The position numbers and the translations under genes were made by a program. Below, piece by piece: positions 8,418 through 16,999 of a DNA stretch of 64,000 nucleotides (positions within the stretch are counted from its first letter, which is position 1; every line of letters begins with the position of its first letter). A model generated the notes under the pieces. That model had not been told where the DNA came from. It did not search any database and was given only the letters and a program-made list of their open reading frames with translations. Source of the DNA: Deltaproteobacteria bacterium (GTDB lineage Bacteria > Myxococcota_A > UBA796 > UBA2385); assembly GCA_018401435.1 (NCBI GenBank), contig JAGYJW010000008.1, positions 1-64,000 on the forward strand, given 5' to 3'.

Positions 8418-9284
8418 ATGGCACAGAAATCACAACCACCCGTTGATGTCCCCGACTCGCCAGACTGGCCGGGGCTGCGCGCCCTGGCCGCCGGGCAGGC
8501 CGGGTACTTCACCGCGGCCCAGGCCGCCGAGCGCGGCTTCTCCGCCCAGCTCCTCTCCAAGCACGCCGCCTCCGGCACCCTCGAACGCCCGCTGCGCGGC
8601 ATCTACCGCCTCGCCCACTTCCCGCCGGGAGAGCACGAGGATCTCGTGGTGGCCTGGCTCTGGTCGGGCGGGCTGGCGGTGGTCAGCCACGAGAGCGCGC
8701 TTCAGCTCCACGAGCTGTCCGACGCGATGCCCGCCCGCATCCACCTCACCTTGCCGCTGGACGAGAGCGGCCGGCGCCGCGTCGTGCCCGACACCTACGT
8801 GCTCCACTTCGCCGACCTCGCCGACGCGGATCGCGCCTGGGTCGGTCCCGTCGCGGTCACGACGCCGGTGCGGGCCGTGCTGGACGTGGCCGCGGCGAAC
8901 GGGGACGCCGGGCTCGTCGCCCAGGCCATCGACCAGGGCATCGACCGCGAGCTGTTCCGGCTGTGGGATGTCGTCCCGGCGGTGGAGTACGCGCGCAGCT
9001 TCGACACCCCGCACTGGCGGGTCTTTCCAGAGGCCGTCGCCGACCTCGGCGACTCCTGGTTCATGCGGGGCGCATCAGGGATCTGCGCGAGGCGCCCCCC
9101 CGCGGACTGGCCGAGGCTGGCGCGCGAGACCGCCGAACGGCACGGCGGGCGCGTGTACTGGCAGATGTACCACCCGAGGACCGGGACCATGGGGCTCCAC
9201 GTCGCGTGGTCCCAGCCGGGCCCGGACGCCGCCGTCGAAGGCGCCCTGCGCCAGGACTTCGCTGAGGTCTTCGAATGGCGGTGA
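8418..9284 (+). CDS. abiEi: AbiEi-family antitoxin (type IV toxin-antitoxin)
   Basis: 288 residues from the ATG at 8418; the frame is open further upstream, but that part is unrelated debris. The N-terminus holds a winged-helix transcriptional-regulator-like segment (ALAAGQAGYFTAAQAAERGF to LRGIYRLAHFPP), the hallmark of AbiEi proteins, followed by the central domain with ALQLHELSDAMPARIHLTLP. AbiEi represses its own operon and counters AbiEii toxicity without direct binding. The stop overlaps the toxin start by 10 bp, the usual arrangement. It is one of the few complete genes inside the mobile region. Confidence 0.8.
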   Translation: MAQKSQPPVDVPDSPDWPGLRALAAGQAGYFTAAQAAERGFSAQLLSKHAASGTLERPLRGIYRLAHFPPGEHEDLVVAWLWSGGLAVVSHESALQLHELSDAMPARIHLTLPLDESGRRRVVPDTYVLHFADLADADRAWVGPVAVTTPVRAVLDVAAANGDAGLVAQAIDQGIDRELFRLWDVVPAVEYARSFDTPHWRVFPEAVADLGDSWFMRGASGICARRPPADWPRLARETAERHGGRVYWQMYHPRTGTMGLHVAWSQPGPDAAVEGALRQDFAEVFEWR

Positions 9285-10171
9285 CCACGCCCCAAGGGTT
9301 CCGGGTCTCGGTGGACGACCGCCTGCGCCGCGAGGCTGCGACCGCCGGGCGCCCGCTCAACCGCATGCGTAGCTTGCTCGTGATGGAGCGGTTCCTGGTC
9401 AGGATGGTGGCCGTGGCACCCGACGCCTTCGTGCTCAAGGGTGGACTCGCGCTGGAGCTGCGCCTGTCCCGCGCGCGCACCACCCGCGACGTGGACGTCC
9501 TCGCACTTGGCGACGGCGACGCGGCCGAAGCCCTAATGCGCGACGCCGCCGGTTTCGTGCCCGATCCGCCCGACCACATCGTCTTCGCGGTTGACCCGAA
9601 CGCCGGTGCCCCGGAGATCGACGGCGACGGCGTGCGCTACAACGGCCGCCGCTTCAGGGTGACACCGACCATCGCCTCCCGCCCTTTCGGCGATCCCTTC
9701 GGGGTCGACGTGGCCATCGCGGACGCGGTCGTCGGCGCTCCCGACATGCTCGAGGGCTCGGACTTCTTCGACCGCTACGGGATGTCGCGCTTGCGCGTCC
9801 CGGCGTACCCGCTCCCGACGCACCTTGCGGAGAAGCTGCACGCGTTGACGTTGCCACGCAGCCAGCCCAACTCGCGGCTCAAAGACCTCGTGGACGTCGC
9901 CCTGCTCTCGGCGCTCGACGGGCACGACGCTCCCCTGCTTCGCCACGCCATCGATCGAACCTTCGCGTTCCGCGCCTCCCATCCCGTGCCCGAGCGTCTT
10001 CCTGAGCCGCCCCGCGAGTGGACGGCGCAGTACGCCCGGATGCAGCGAGACGAAGGCCTGGCCTGGGCCACCCTCGACGATGTGATGCGCGCCGCGCGCA
10101 CCTTCCTCGACCCCGTCCTGGCGGGCGCCGCCGGCACCTGGGATCCCACCACCCGCAGTTGGACCGCCTGA
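9275..10171 (+). CDS. abiEii: AbiEii-family nucleotidyltransferase toxin
   Basis: 298 residues. The nucleotidyltransferase core is seen as FVLKGGLALELRLSRARTTRDVDVLAL (given in pieces: KGGLALELRL then RTTRDVDV), matching the AbiEii pattern with two metal-binding aspartates. LAEKLHAL and SRLKDLVDVALL correspond to the conserved C-terminal helices. Family members transfer nucleotides, in studied cases pyrimidines onto tRNA acceptor stems, stopping translation during phage infection. The gene overlaps abiEi by 10 bp and looks complete, so the pair could still be active. Downstream, only a few bases separate it from the pglZ remnant. Confidence 0.8.
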   Translation: MAVTTPQGFRVSVDDRLRREAATAGRPLNRMRSLLVMERFLVRMVAVAPDAFVLKGGLALELRLSRARTTRDVDVLALGDGDAAEALMRDAAGFVPDPPDHIVFAVDPNAGAPEIDGDGVRYNGRRFRVTPTIASRPFGDPFGVDVAIADAVVGAPDMLEGSDFFDRYGMSRLRVPAYPLPTHLAEKLHALTLPRSQPNSRLKDLVDVALLSALDGHDAPLLRHAIDRTFAFRASHPVPERLPEPPREWTAQYARMQRDEGLAWATLDDVMRAARTFLDPVLAGAAGTWDPTTRSWTA

Positions 10172-10860
10172 CCAGGCACCCCTTCCACGCGCATCGCGCG
10201 CGCCAGGTCGCCGACAAGCTCAGGCGTCGCCGCACCGTCGTCTGGTACGACGAGCGCTGCGAGTTCGTCGACATGATCGAGGAGCTGTCGGTCGGCGCCA
10301 TCACTGAGGAGCCGATCCACCCGATCCGCGTGGGCGAGCTGCCGGCTACCCTCGCCCGGCATCACGGCAGCGTCGTCGCGGTCCGGATCGCCCTGGAGCC
10401 TGCGTCGGCAAGCCCGCAACTGCCTGGCACGGCACCTCACCGACGGTACGATCGACGAGCTGCTCGGGGCTGACGTGCTCTTCTACGCGGACGTGGTGCA
10501 GCTGCTGGAGCTGGGCGACGGCGGGGTGGCGCCTCGCCCTTGAAGCTGCTCTACCCGGACACGAAGTACGCGGAGCTCCTGGCGGACTGGCTCGTCACGC
10601 CGGCATCCGACGACGCCATCCTCGCGTGGGGGGCCTTCGACGAGCTGGTCGCCCTGGCCTCGACCCGAACCGGGCTCACCGTGCCGCCGGGGGCGACCCT
10701 CGCCGACCTTCGCGACCGGCTTCTCCGGCATGTGCTTCTAGCCGAGTTCCGAGGGGACCTCACCGGTCCGCCCCTGGGCTCCCTGGCCACCATCCCGATG
10801 CCGACCGGAGACGACCTCGCGCACTGTCGAGAGGTCGCGGTGCCCTATGTGCCAATAGAG
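10168..10860 (+). pseudogene. PglZ-like (BREX) N-terminal remnant with two frameshifts
   Basis: Three consecutive frames together read like the N-terminus of a BREX alkaline-phosphatase-superfamily PglZ protein: KLRRRRTVVWYDERCEFVDM, then ARNCLARHLTDGTIDELLG with ADVLFYADVVQLLELGDGG, then LKLLYPDTKYAELLADWLV and VLLAEFRGDLTGPP. The first and third pieces are in the same frame and the middle one is shifted. The order and spacing fit one original gene of which about 230 codons remain; the catalytic part is missing. No other BREX gene is present. Assignment is by remembered pattern and is moderately secure. Confidence 0.5.
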
Positions 10861-10896
10861 AGTGACACAGACGCCCTCCTCGAAATCACGCAAGGG

Positions 10897-10970
10897 CATC
10901 CCCGCCCCGACTCGAACGGCGGACCGCCGAGTCAGCAGACCGGGGTTCTGTCCCGCTGAGCTACGGGGCC
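10897..10970 (-). tRNA. Degenerate tRNA-like sequence, anticodon GCU
   Basis: The reverse strand from 10970 can be folded as a cloverleaf: acceptor GGCCCCG pairing with CGGGGAU, D-arm around GCUC/GAAC, anticodon loop CUGCUGA (GCU, serine-like), and a T-arm with loop UUCGAGU. Each stem has one mismatch (2-71, 11-24, 31-39, 50-64). There is no long variable arm, unlike a bacterial tRNA-Ser, and no encoded CCA. It is either a pseudo-tRNA or a divergent tRNA carried by a mobile element. It lies 7 bp from the end of the JetD-like remnant on the same strand. Confidence 0.45.
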
Positions 10971-10977
10971 ATCCACG

Positions 10978-11438
10978 TCACTTGGCCACATGCGACGGAA
11001 CCGGCATGCTCCCTGACCTCCCCCGCCAGAAATCCCCCCCGCCCACACCTTCCACCCACCCCCGCACCGCAATCTCCAGCCGCGAATCGAGCAACAGCGG
11101 CTCCTGCTCCAGCCATCGCCGGCTTGCAGCCAGCGTCGCCACCAGGCTGGGCACCTCACCGAGCACGGCGGGCCAAGAAGCCCCGGAACGGCTTTGGGTG
11201 TCGATCAGCTCGGACCACCAGTCCGGCACCAGCCAAGCGCAGTCCGACCGGCGGGCAACGCACCGCCGATAGAGGTCGAGCCCTGCGGGATCGAGATCAC
11301 CGAAGTGGGCCCAGGGGACGTCGGAGAGCTGGGTCAGCAGCGCGAAGCCGGCCCGCTGGTCGGTTCCGGGCAGAAGCGCGACCAGGAGGCCGTCGATCTC
11401 GGGGAGGTCGACGTAAGCGGCAGGGTTGAACAAAGCCG
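10978..11438 (-). pseudogene. C-terminal fragment of a DUF2220 / Wadjet JetD-like protein
   Basis: About 150 residues are open on the minus strand and end at 10978. The segment PWAHFGDLDPAGLDLYRR matches the Toprim-like active-site region of DUF2220/JetD proteins, the nuclease subunit of Wadjet plasmid-defence systems. Near the end, ASRRWLEQEPLLLDSRLE fits the conserved WLEQE element of that family. The N-terminal two thirds and jetA-C are absent; upstream (higher coordinates) the frame runs into GC-rich hairpins of the adjacent transposon. It is a clear truncation. Family assignment is from pattern memory and moderate. Confidence 0.5.
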
Positions 11439-11452
11439 CTGACGCGGCACCC

Positions 11453-11496
11453 GGGGGCTCCGCCCCCAGACCCCCGCTGGGGCCGGCGGCCCCAGC
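11453..11496. repeat. Two adjacent perfect GC hairpins at the left edge of the recombinase/IS91 unit
   Basis: The first hairpin is GGGGGC-TCC-GCCCCC (11453-11467). The second is CTGGGGCC-GGC-GGCCCCAG (11477-11495), extendable by one pair. They lie about 60 bp before the tyrosine recombinase remnant and directly after the truncated JetD fragment. Strong hairpins are expected at the termini of IS91/ISCR-type rolling-circle elements, so this may be the left boundary. A terminator role is also possible, although no T-run follows. Confidence 0.5.
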
Positions 11497-11558
11497 CCCA
11501 GGCTGCGCCCGGTGTCGTCGGCCGGCTGGAGCAGCCACCCTGGGAAGACCCGGTCCCG

Positions 11559-12426
11559 ATGGACGGGGCCGGTGACACCCAGGAGCATGTCATGGGCGAG
11601 ATCGCCAGGATCGCATGGCGTGACCTGCGCCTCCGCAACTACAGCCGCCGGACCGAGCGGGCCTACGTGCGCAGCGCGCGCGCGCGGGCCTTCGTGGCCT
11701 TCCACCGCAAGTCCCCCATCGAGCTGGGCGAGAAGGACATCCGCGCCTTCCTCACCTGGCTCGTCACCGAGAAGCGCATCTCTCCCAACGGCATGCGCAA
11801 GTTCGTGGGCGGCATCCGCCGCACAAGGTCACCCTGACCGCTCGTCGTGGCGCGGCTGCCGTGGCCGCGCCACCCCAAGCACCTTCCGCCGGTCCCGAGC
11901 GCTGAGCAGGTGGTCACGCTCGTGGCGGCGACGGCCGACGACCCGCGGCTGCGCGCGCTCGTGATGCTCGGCTACGGGGCCGGGCTGCGCATCTCCGAGG
12001 CCTGTCGCATCCGGGTCGAGGACATCAGGGATGCCCGCGGGCTGCTGCATGTGCGCGGCGGCAAGGGCGACAAGGACCGCGTCACCGTGCTGCCGCCCGG
12101 CTACCGCCGCGCTGCGGGACTGGTGGCGGGTCGGCCCTGCGGGCCCGTGGGTGTTCCCCGCGCCAAGGGCGACCGCCCCATCATGCACATCGCCGCTGCT
12201 GAAGGCCCGCCAGCGCCGGCGTCCCGCCCCCGGCTCACCTTCCACAGTTGCTTTCACGCCTTTCGCGACGCACCTGCTGGAGGCGGGGGTCGACATCCTC
12301 ACCATCCAGGCCCCGCTCGCCGCGCAGCCAAATCACAAGACGACGCTGACCTACCTGCGGGTGCGCACCACGCACATCCAGCAGGTCAAGAGCCCCCTGG
12401 AGGACCTCGACCTGTCCGACGAGTAG
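11559..12426 (+). pseudogene. Tyrosine recombinase (phage-integrase family) remnant, frameshifted
   Basis: Three frames combine into one integrase. The N-terminal SAM-like core-binding domain is LRNYSRRTERAYVRSARARA to FLTWLVTEKRISPNGMRKFV. The catalytic domain has LVMLGYGAGLRISEACRI (the RI arginine) and GGKGDKDRVTVLP. A third frame gives ATHLLEAGVDILTIQ and KTTLTYLRVRTTHIQQVKSP, containing the tyrosine region. The HxxR and second His are damaged. Recombinases of this sort commonly accompany IS91-type transposases, which begin directly downstream. Not functional as sequenced. Confidence 0.75.
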
Positions 12427-12432
12427 CCGGCG

Positions 12433-14970
12433 GTGACGGCGCACCTCCACCCCGCGCCCGGCGGGGTGGGGGCGGTCGTGGCCTCGCGCAGGCCCGCGCT
12501 GAAGGTGGCGGACGTCTTCCGTCGCCACGGCGAGGCCTACGCCGCCGCGCACGTCCTCACCCCCGCCCAGGGCCGCGTCCTCGGCGCCCTGCGCGCCTGT
12601 CGCACCGCTGTGCTCGGCGGCCACCTCGAGGTCTGCGACACCTGCGGCTTCGAGCGCCCCGCCTACAACTCCTGCCGCAACCGGCACTGCCCCGGCTGCC
12701 AGGCCCTCGCCCAACGCGAGTGGCTCGAGAAGCGCCTGGAGCGCGTGCTCCCCACCCACCATTTCCACGTCGTCTTCACCCTGCCCGCCGAGTTGCGCCC
12801 GGTCGCCCTGCGCAACGGCAAGGTCGTCTACGGCCTGATCATGCGGGCCGCACACGAGGTCCTCTCCACCCTGGGACGCCAGCGCCTCGGCGCGACGCTG
12901 GGCGTCACCGAGGTCCTGCAACACCTGACCCGCGAGATACCACCCCCACGTCCGCCTCGCGTCGTCACCGGCGGTGGGCTCGCGATGGACGGCTCGCGCT
13001 GGTCGCCTTCACCGCGCCGCCTTTCTCGTCGCCGTCATGCGCAAAGTTTCGCGGCGTCGTCCGTCGCGGACTGCTCCGCGCCCATGAGCGCGGGGAGCTC
13101 GACCTCGGCGGAGCCTGCGCCGAGATCGCCGACCCGCGGGCCTTCAAGCGAATGCTCCGACTCGTGTTTCGCACTCTCCAGCAAAGCCTTGGGATGAGAG
13201 CGCTGCGGTCGGCCGGCGAAAGAGGTAGCGCCCCGCTGCGTGGAACGGTAGACAGTGGCGGATCCTGGTGATGAGGGGGATTCGCAACGTCAACCCACCC
13301 CGGGAGGCGCCCGTGCGCTGTGCATCTGCGGTAAGCCGGTCTGATCGCCCTGATCGAGGTGTTCGCCCAGCTTACCCGTCCGTCCTCTCGAGTGCCAGCT
13401 GTGGTTTATTGTTCTCTCTGACCCAGGGCGGCGGGGATTTGGCAATGGCGCCATCGTGGCTTCGGGCCAGGGGGGTGGGCGAGGGCACCATGCGGCGTGG
13501 CACCGCTTCTTCTCGACGGCGCGGTGGTCTGCCGATGAATCTCGGCCGACCGTGCTGCAGCAGATCCTGGCGCACTTCGTGCGGAGGGCGAGCTGGTGGT
13601 CGTCTCTCTCGGACGATGCCGTTGGCGCCGAAGAAAGGGCCGCGGGTGTGGGGCATCGGCAACCACATCGACGTGCGGGGTGCGTTCGCTCCGCGGCACC
13701 AAGGTGTTCTGCTTCGGCCACGTCTGGGTGGTCCTGTGCGTGGTCGCAGCTTTTCGTTCAGCCACCGGCCGTGGGCGTTTTCCCGCTGGCCGTACCGGAG
13801 CGTTAGAAGATTTGCCGTCGACGGCAAAGCCCTTCGCCTCAAGAAGACCGAACTCGGCCTCGGGCAGTTAATCCAACTCTTGCTGTCGCCTCCCGGGTCG
13901 GAGCGCGACGGATCAGGGTGCTCGGCGACAGCGCCTACTGCTGTGCCGAAAGCCGGCAGAAATTCGCGCCCCGGGTAACCTCGGTGCTGTTTTGGCAATG
14001 CGGCACGACGCCCTTACGACGCTGCCGGATCCGGGCGCCTGCGACGTAATGAGGTCGCCCCCGTCTCCGGGGGCCGCGCCTCCCGCACGCCTGGTTCAGA
14101 TGGCTCAGGGACGAGGGCATCCAGGGAGGCCTGCGACGGTCCGCATCGGCCGCGACCAAATCGTCGAGCATACAAGACGGTCTCCAGGCAATGGTATCGC
14201 GTGTCTGCCACGCCTTCGCCGCCCGTGGTTTCATTGTCCGCGTGACGACGCGGGCGAAATCGCCTGTCGAGCCTACTCTCCCAGCGACGCCACCATGAGC
14301 CCTGAGGAGATCCTGCAGGCCTACGCTCTCCAGGGCCCATCGAGGTCACCTTCCGCGACCTCAAGCAGCACCTCGGTCTGGAGGGTCCCCGCCTGCGGCT
14401 GACAGAGCACCCCCGCCCACGGCATCCTCGTCACGATGCGCAGGGTGATGGAGAGTCGAAGACTCCGAAACACGAGTCCGAGGGCTGCACCGAAAGAAGT
14501 GGGTCGTCTACTGCAAGCCCCCGTTCGCGGGCGCGAAGGCCGTCTTCGCCTACCTCGGTCGCTACACCCATCGCGTCGCCATCTCTGATCACCGCCTGGT
14601 CGCCCTCACCGACGACGCCGCGACCTTCCGCACCCGGGGCGACGCCCGCCTCACCGTCGCCCCCGACGAGTTCATCCGCCGCTTCCTGCTGCACGTCCTC
14701 CCCGACGGCTTCCGTAATAAGATCCGCCACTTCGGCTAGTACAGCAGCACCGCGCCGCGCTTCCTTTGCCGGTACGCCGCCCTGGCCAGCCACGCCCCGT
14801 TCGAGCCGGACCGCGCCACCGAGGCGGTCGCGGTGGAGGACGTCGTGCAAGACCTCACTGGCGTGGACCTGCGGCGCTGTCCCTGCTGCGAGACCGGGCG
14901 CATGCTGCGATTCGCTGTGCAGCCCCAGCCGCCCAAGGTCCGGCCCACCCCCACGGACACCTCGTGAGCT
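12433..14970 (+). pseudogene. IS91-family (Y2) transposase, frameshifted and split by an insertion
   Basis: The 5' part (12433 to about 13190) has the zinc-binding segment VCDTCGFERPAYNSCRNRHC-PGCQ followed by THHFHVVFTLPAELRP, diagnostic of Zn_Tnp_IS91 and Y2_Tnp domains. It shifts frame near 12945 and continues in another frame as RERGELDLGGACAEIADP-type sequence. The 3' part resumes near 14490 with FAYLGRYTHRVAISDHRL, the two-tyrosine catalytic motif of rolling-circle transposases, and ends at a TAG (14738-14740), with further homologous sequence after it. The roughly 1.2-kb interruption is the IS701-like remnant. Confidence 0.8.
13340..14405 (+). pseudogene. IS701-like DDE transposase remnant nested in the IS91 gene
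   Basis: Scattered frames read in order: HHAAWHRFFSTARWSADE, then APKKGPRVWGIGNHID and VFCFGHVWVVLCVV, then KPLRLKKTE-type and VLGDSAYCC, then TVRIGRDQIVEH and YRVC, and finally SDATMSPEEILQAYAL followed by PIEVTFRDLKQHLGLEGPR. This order is that of IS701/DDE_5 transposases. At least six frame changes occur in about 1 kb, far more than in the host IS91 gene. It must therefore have been inactive for a long time, or been hit by several small deletions. Confidence 0.7.
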
Positions 14971-14974
14971 CCAA

Positions 14975-16269
14975 GATGTCCTTCGCTCCTCGGGCGGCCG
15001 ACCAGGCACCCCCTCGCCGACGTGCGCCCGCGCCCCGCCAAGGCGCACCGGGAGGTCAGCTGGGGCGCATGCAGGACCCCGACGCCGAGCCGATCGACGC
15101 CTCCCGTGGCCGCCTGAGCCTCGCACGACTGACGGCCGCAACCCTGACAGCGACCCGTCGTCGCTCCCATAGCCGGCGGCGGCAAATTCGCGGCATTGTT
15201 CAACCGGCGGTTCGCAGCCCGGCCACGCGGCCGCGGTGGAGGGGCGTGAGGTTGCCGAGGGGCCGAGCTTCGAACCGCTCCTGGTTCGTGAAGGATGCTT
15301 GTTCCTGCGGTCCACCGGACCGGGCGCCGCCCGCGTCCTCGTTCCGGGCGAGGAGAAGCGCGCCGAAGCGCGGTGGCGGGCACGGTGGGAGTGCAGGATG
15401 CGGAGCCCCTCCTTCTGGTGCGCGTGCGAGTCCGTCGTGTTCCTGAACCCGGTCCAGCGAGCCATCACGACGATCGTCGGGGACTTCACAACGGCGAACC
15501 TTCTGCTGCGCCCGACCGTCGACCCCGCGAACGACCAACTTGCTGGCGAGTTCTACTCGGGCCTGCCGGAACACCTTGCTGACGCTGGACAGGCGGGTGA
15601 GCTTTGGAGGGCTCGCTTCGACGTAATCGAGCCCTTTCCGCTGCCCGCGTCGGCAGCGATGTGACGGCCTACTTCGCCGCCACCTCCCGTTCCCCGCCAC
15701 CTTCGACCTCCCGCCTCAACCTCCCCAGCGCGTTGCTCACCGCCGCCAGCGTCACTCTGCAGGCCAACGGACGTGTCGGAAACCGTCGAATCGAAGCATC
15801 GTGAATCGAGGGGTACTGTGAGGTTGCCCTGCGACAAGCTGTCTTCGACCAACTCTTCGAGGTCGCAGAGGCCGCGCGGAACGAGTTGCAAGGAGCGGCG
15901 GTTCCGGTTCGAGGGACGGGTCAGCGCCTTGTCACCATCCGGCGGAGGAAAACGTAGAGGGCAGGATGCAGACTCGGGGATCGCCAGCCAGGGTCGCGGT
16001 TCCAGCCGTTCCCGCTGTTCCCGCTGTTCCCCTCATGACCCCGCTTCCCCATGCACCGCCGCCAGGATGGACGCCATGGGCAGGCCGCGCAGGTTCCGCC
16101 ACGCCCGCTCGACTGACCCGCCGCCTCGGCTTGATGCAGTTAACCGAAGCGGGAACAGTGAGAACACTGGGGCCTGGGAGCGCGGGCCCGGCTCAGGCCC
16201 AGGTGGGCGGCAAGGTCGGCCCGCGTCTGGATGTGCCGCCCGTCGATGAGCGCCTGCCACCGAAGCGCC
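14975..16269. other. Unassigned 1.3-kb stretch between the IS91 and IS66 remnants
   Basis: No recognisable intact gene. A plus-strand frame at 15236-15664 (142 codons, containing VVFLNPVQRAITTIVGDFTT and PANDQLAGEFYSGLPEH) shows plausible amino-acid composition but no family I know. Another short plus frame near 15825-15958 reads LRQAVFDQLFEVAEAARNEL before a stop at the end of RRRKT. Around 15995-16035 the 9-bp unit GTTCCCGCT is repeated about three times. I read the whole stretch as decayed accessory DNA. Confidence 0.4.
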
Positions 16270-16341
16270 GTAACCGCTCAGCCTGGCCCCCCCTCCCGGG
16301 TCCACATCGCCGTGTGACGGTGTCCCAGGAGGCAAACTTCA

Positions 16342-16605
16342 ATGGGCAAACACACGCCGGTGGTCCAGCAGGGCCGCCTCGTCGCGGAGTGGCGCGGCAC
16401 TGACCAGTCGATGTCGGCCTTCGCCCGACAATGGCGTGGCCCAGGCGACTCGCCGCTTGGGTTATGGCGGCACCGTCCGGCGCCCCGGCCGCGAATCGAG
16501 GCTCCCGAAGAACGCGCAATAAATGGCAGCGTGCGTTGGCGGGCACGCTGCACTTCGACAAGCCGCCCGGTTCACGGCGGTGGTCCAGGCGCCGCGCCAT
16601 GCTGA
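16342..16605 (+). pseudogene. tnpA: IS66 tnpA (orf1) remnant
   Basis: The frame from 16342 begins MGKHTPVVQQGRLVAEWRGT and DQSMSAFARQ, the helix-turn-helix start expected for IS66 TnpA (recognition of where the element inserts is not established for it). After about residue 35 sense continues in another frame (VMAAPSGAPAANRGSRRTRN, KWQRALAGTLHF). The first eight residues are almost repeated in a second IS66 fragment near 41.5 kb on the other strand. Confidence 0.65.
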
Positions 16606-16965
16606 CACCCAGCCCGACCCAGCAGATCTACCCGCCACCGAGGCCGTCGACATGCGCGGTGGCTTTGACCGCCTCGCTTGCTGGGTGGTCCAGGCCGGAC
16701 CTGTACGCCGGCTGCGAACACCTCTTTGTTTTCCTGTCCCGTCGGCGAATCCACACATCAAGATTCTGACCCACGACGGCACCGGCCTCGTGGTGGTTTC
16801 ACAAGCGTCTCTCCCGCGGCTTGCTCCTGCCCGCGGTCCCGCCGGAAGCGCGCACCGACGCTGGACGCGGCCACGTTGGCCCGCTACTGCGGGATTGCAG
16901 GTTGCCGGCGTACAACGATCGGTCGGGCGGTGGGTACCGCCACGGATCGACGCCGTGTCGGCGCC
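16599..16965 (+). pseudogene. tnpB: IS66 tnpB (orf2) remnant
   Basis: The start at 16599 gives MLTPSPTQQIY; after a frameshift it continues ATEAVDMRGGFDRLA, then HLFVFLSRR in another frame and HIKILTHDGTGLVV. These are the conserved blocks of IS66 OrfB proteins, which are small and needed for transposition with unknown mechanism. At least three frame changes occur within about 110 codons, so it is inactive. Confidence 0.75.
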
Positions 16966-16999
16966 GTGACTGATGGGCAATCTCGCCACCCCGCGCTGG

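Noticed and set aside
13268-14402. Several 100-240 codon frames on both strands
   Set aside because: They are fragments or shadows of the IS701-like transposase pieces; no single frame has the complete family order.
15236-15664. 142-codon frame in the mobile region
   Set aside because: Plausible composition but no recognised motif and no clear start site; recorded only within the unassigned stretch.
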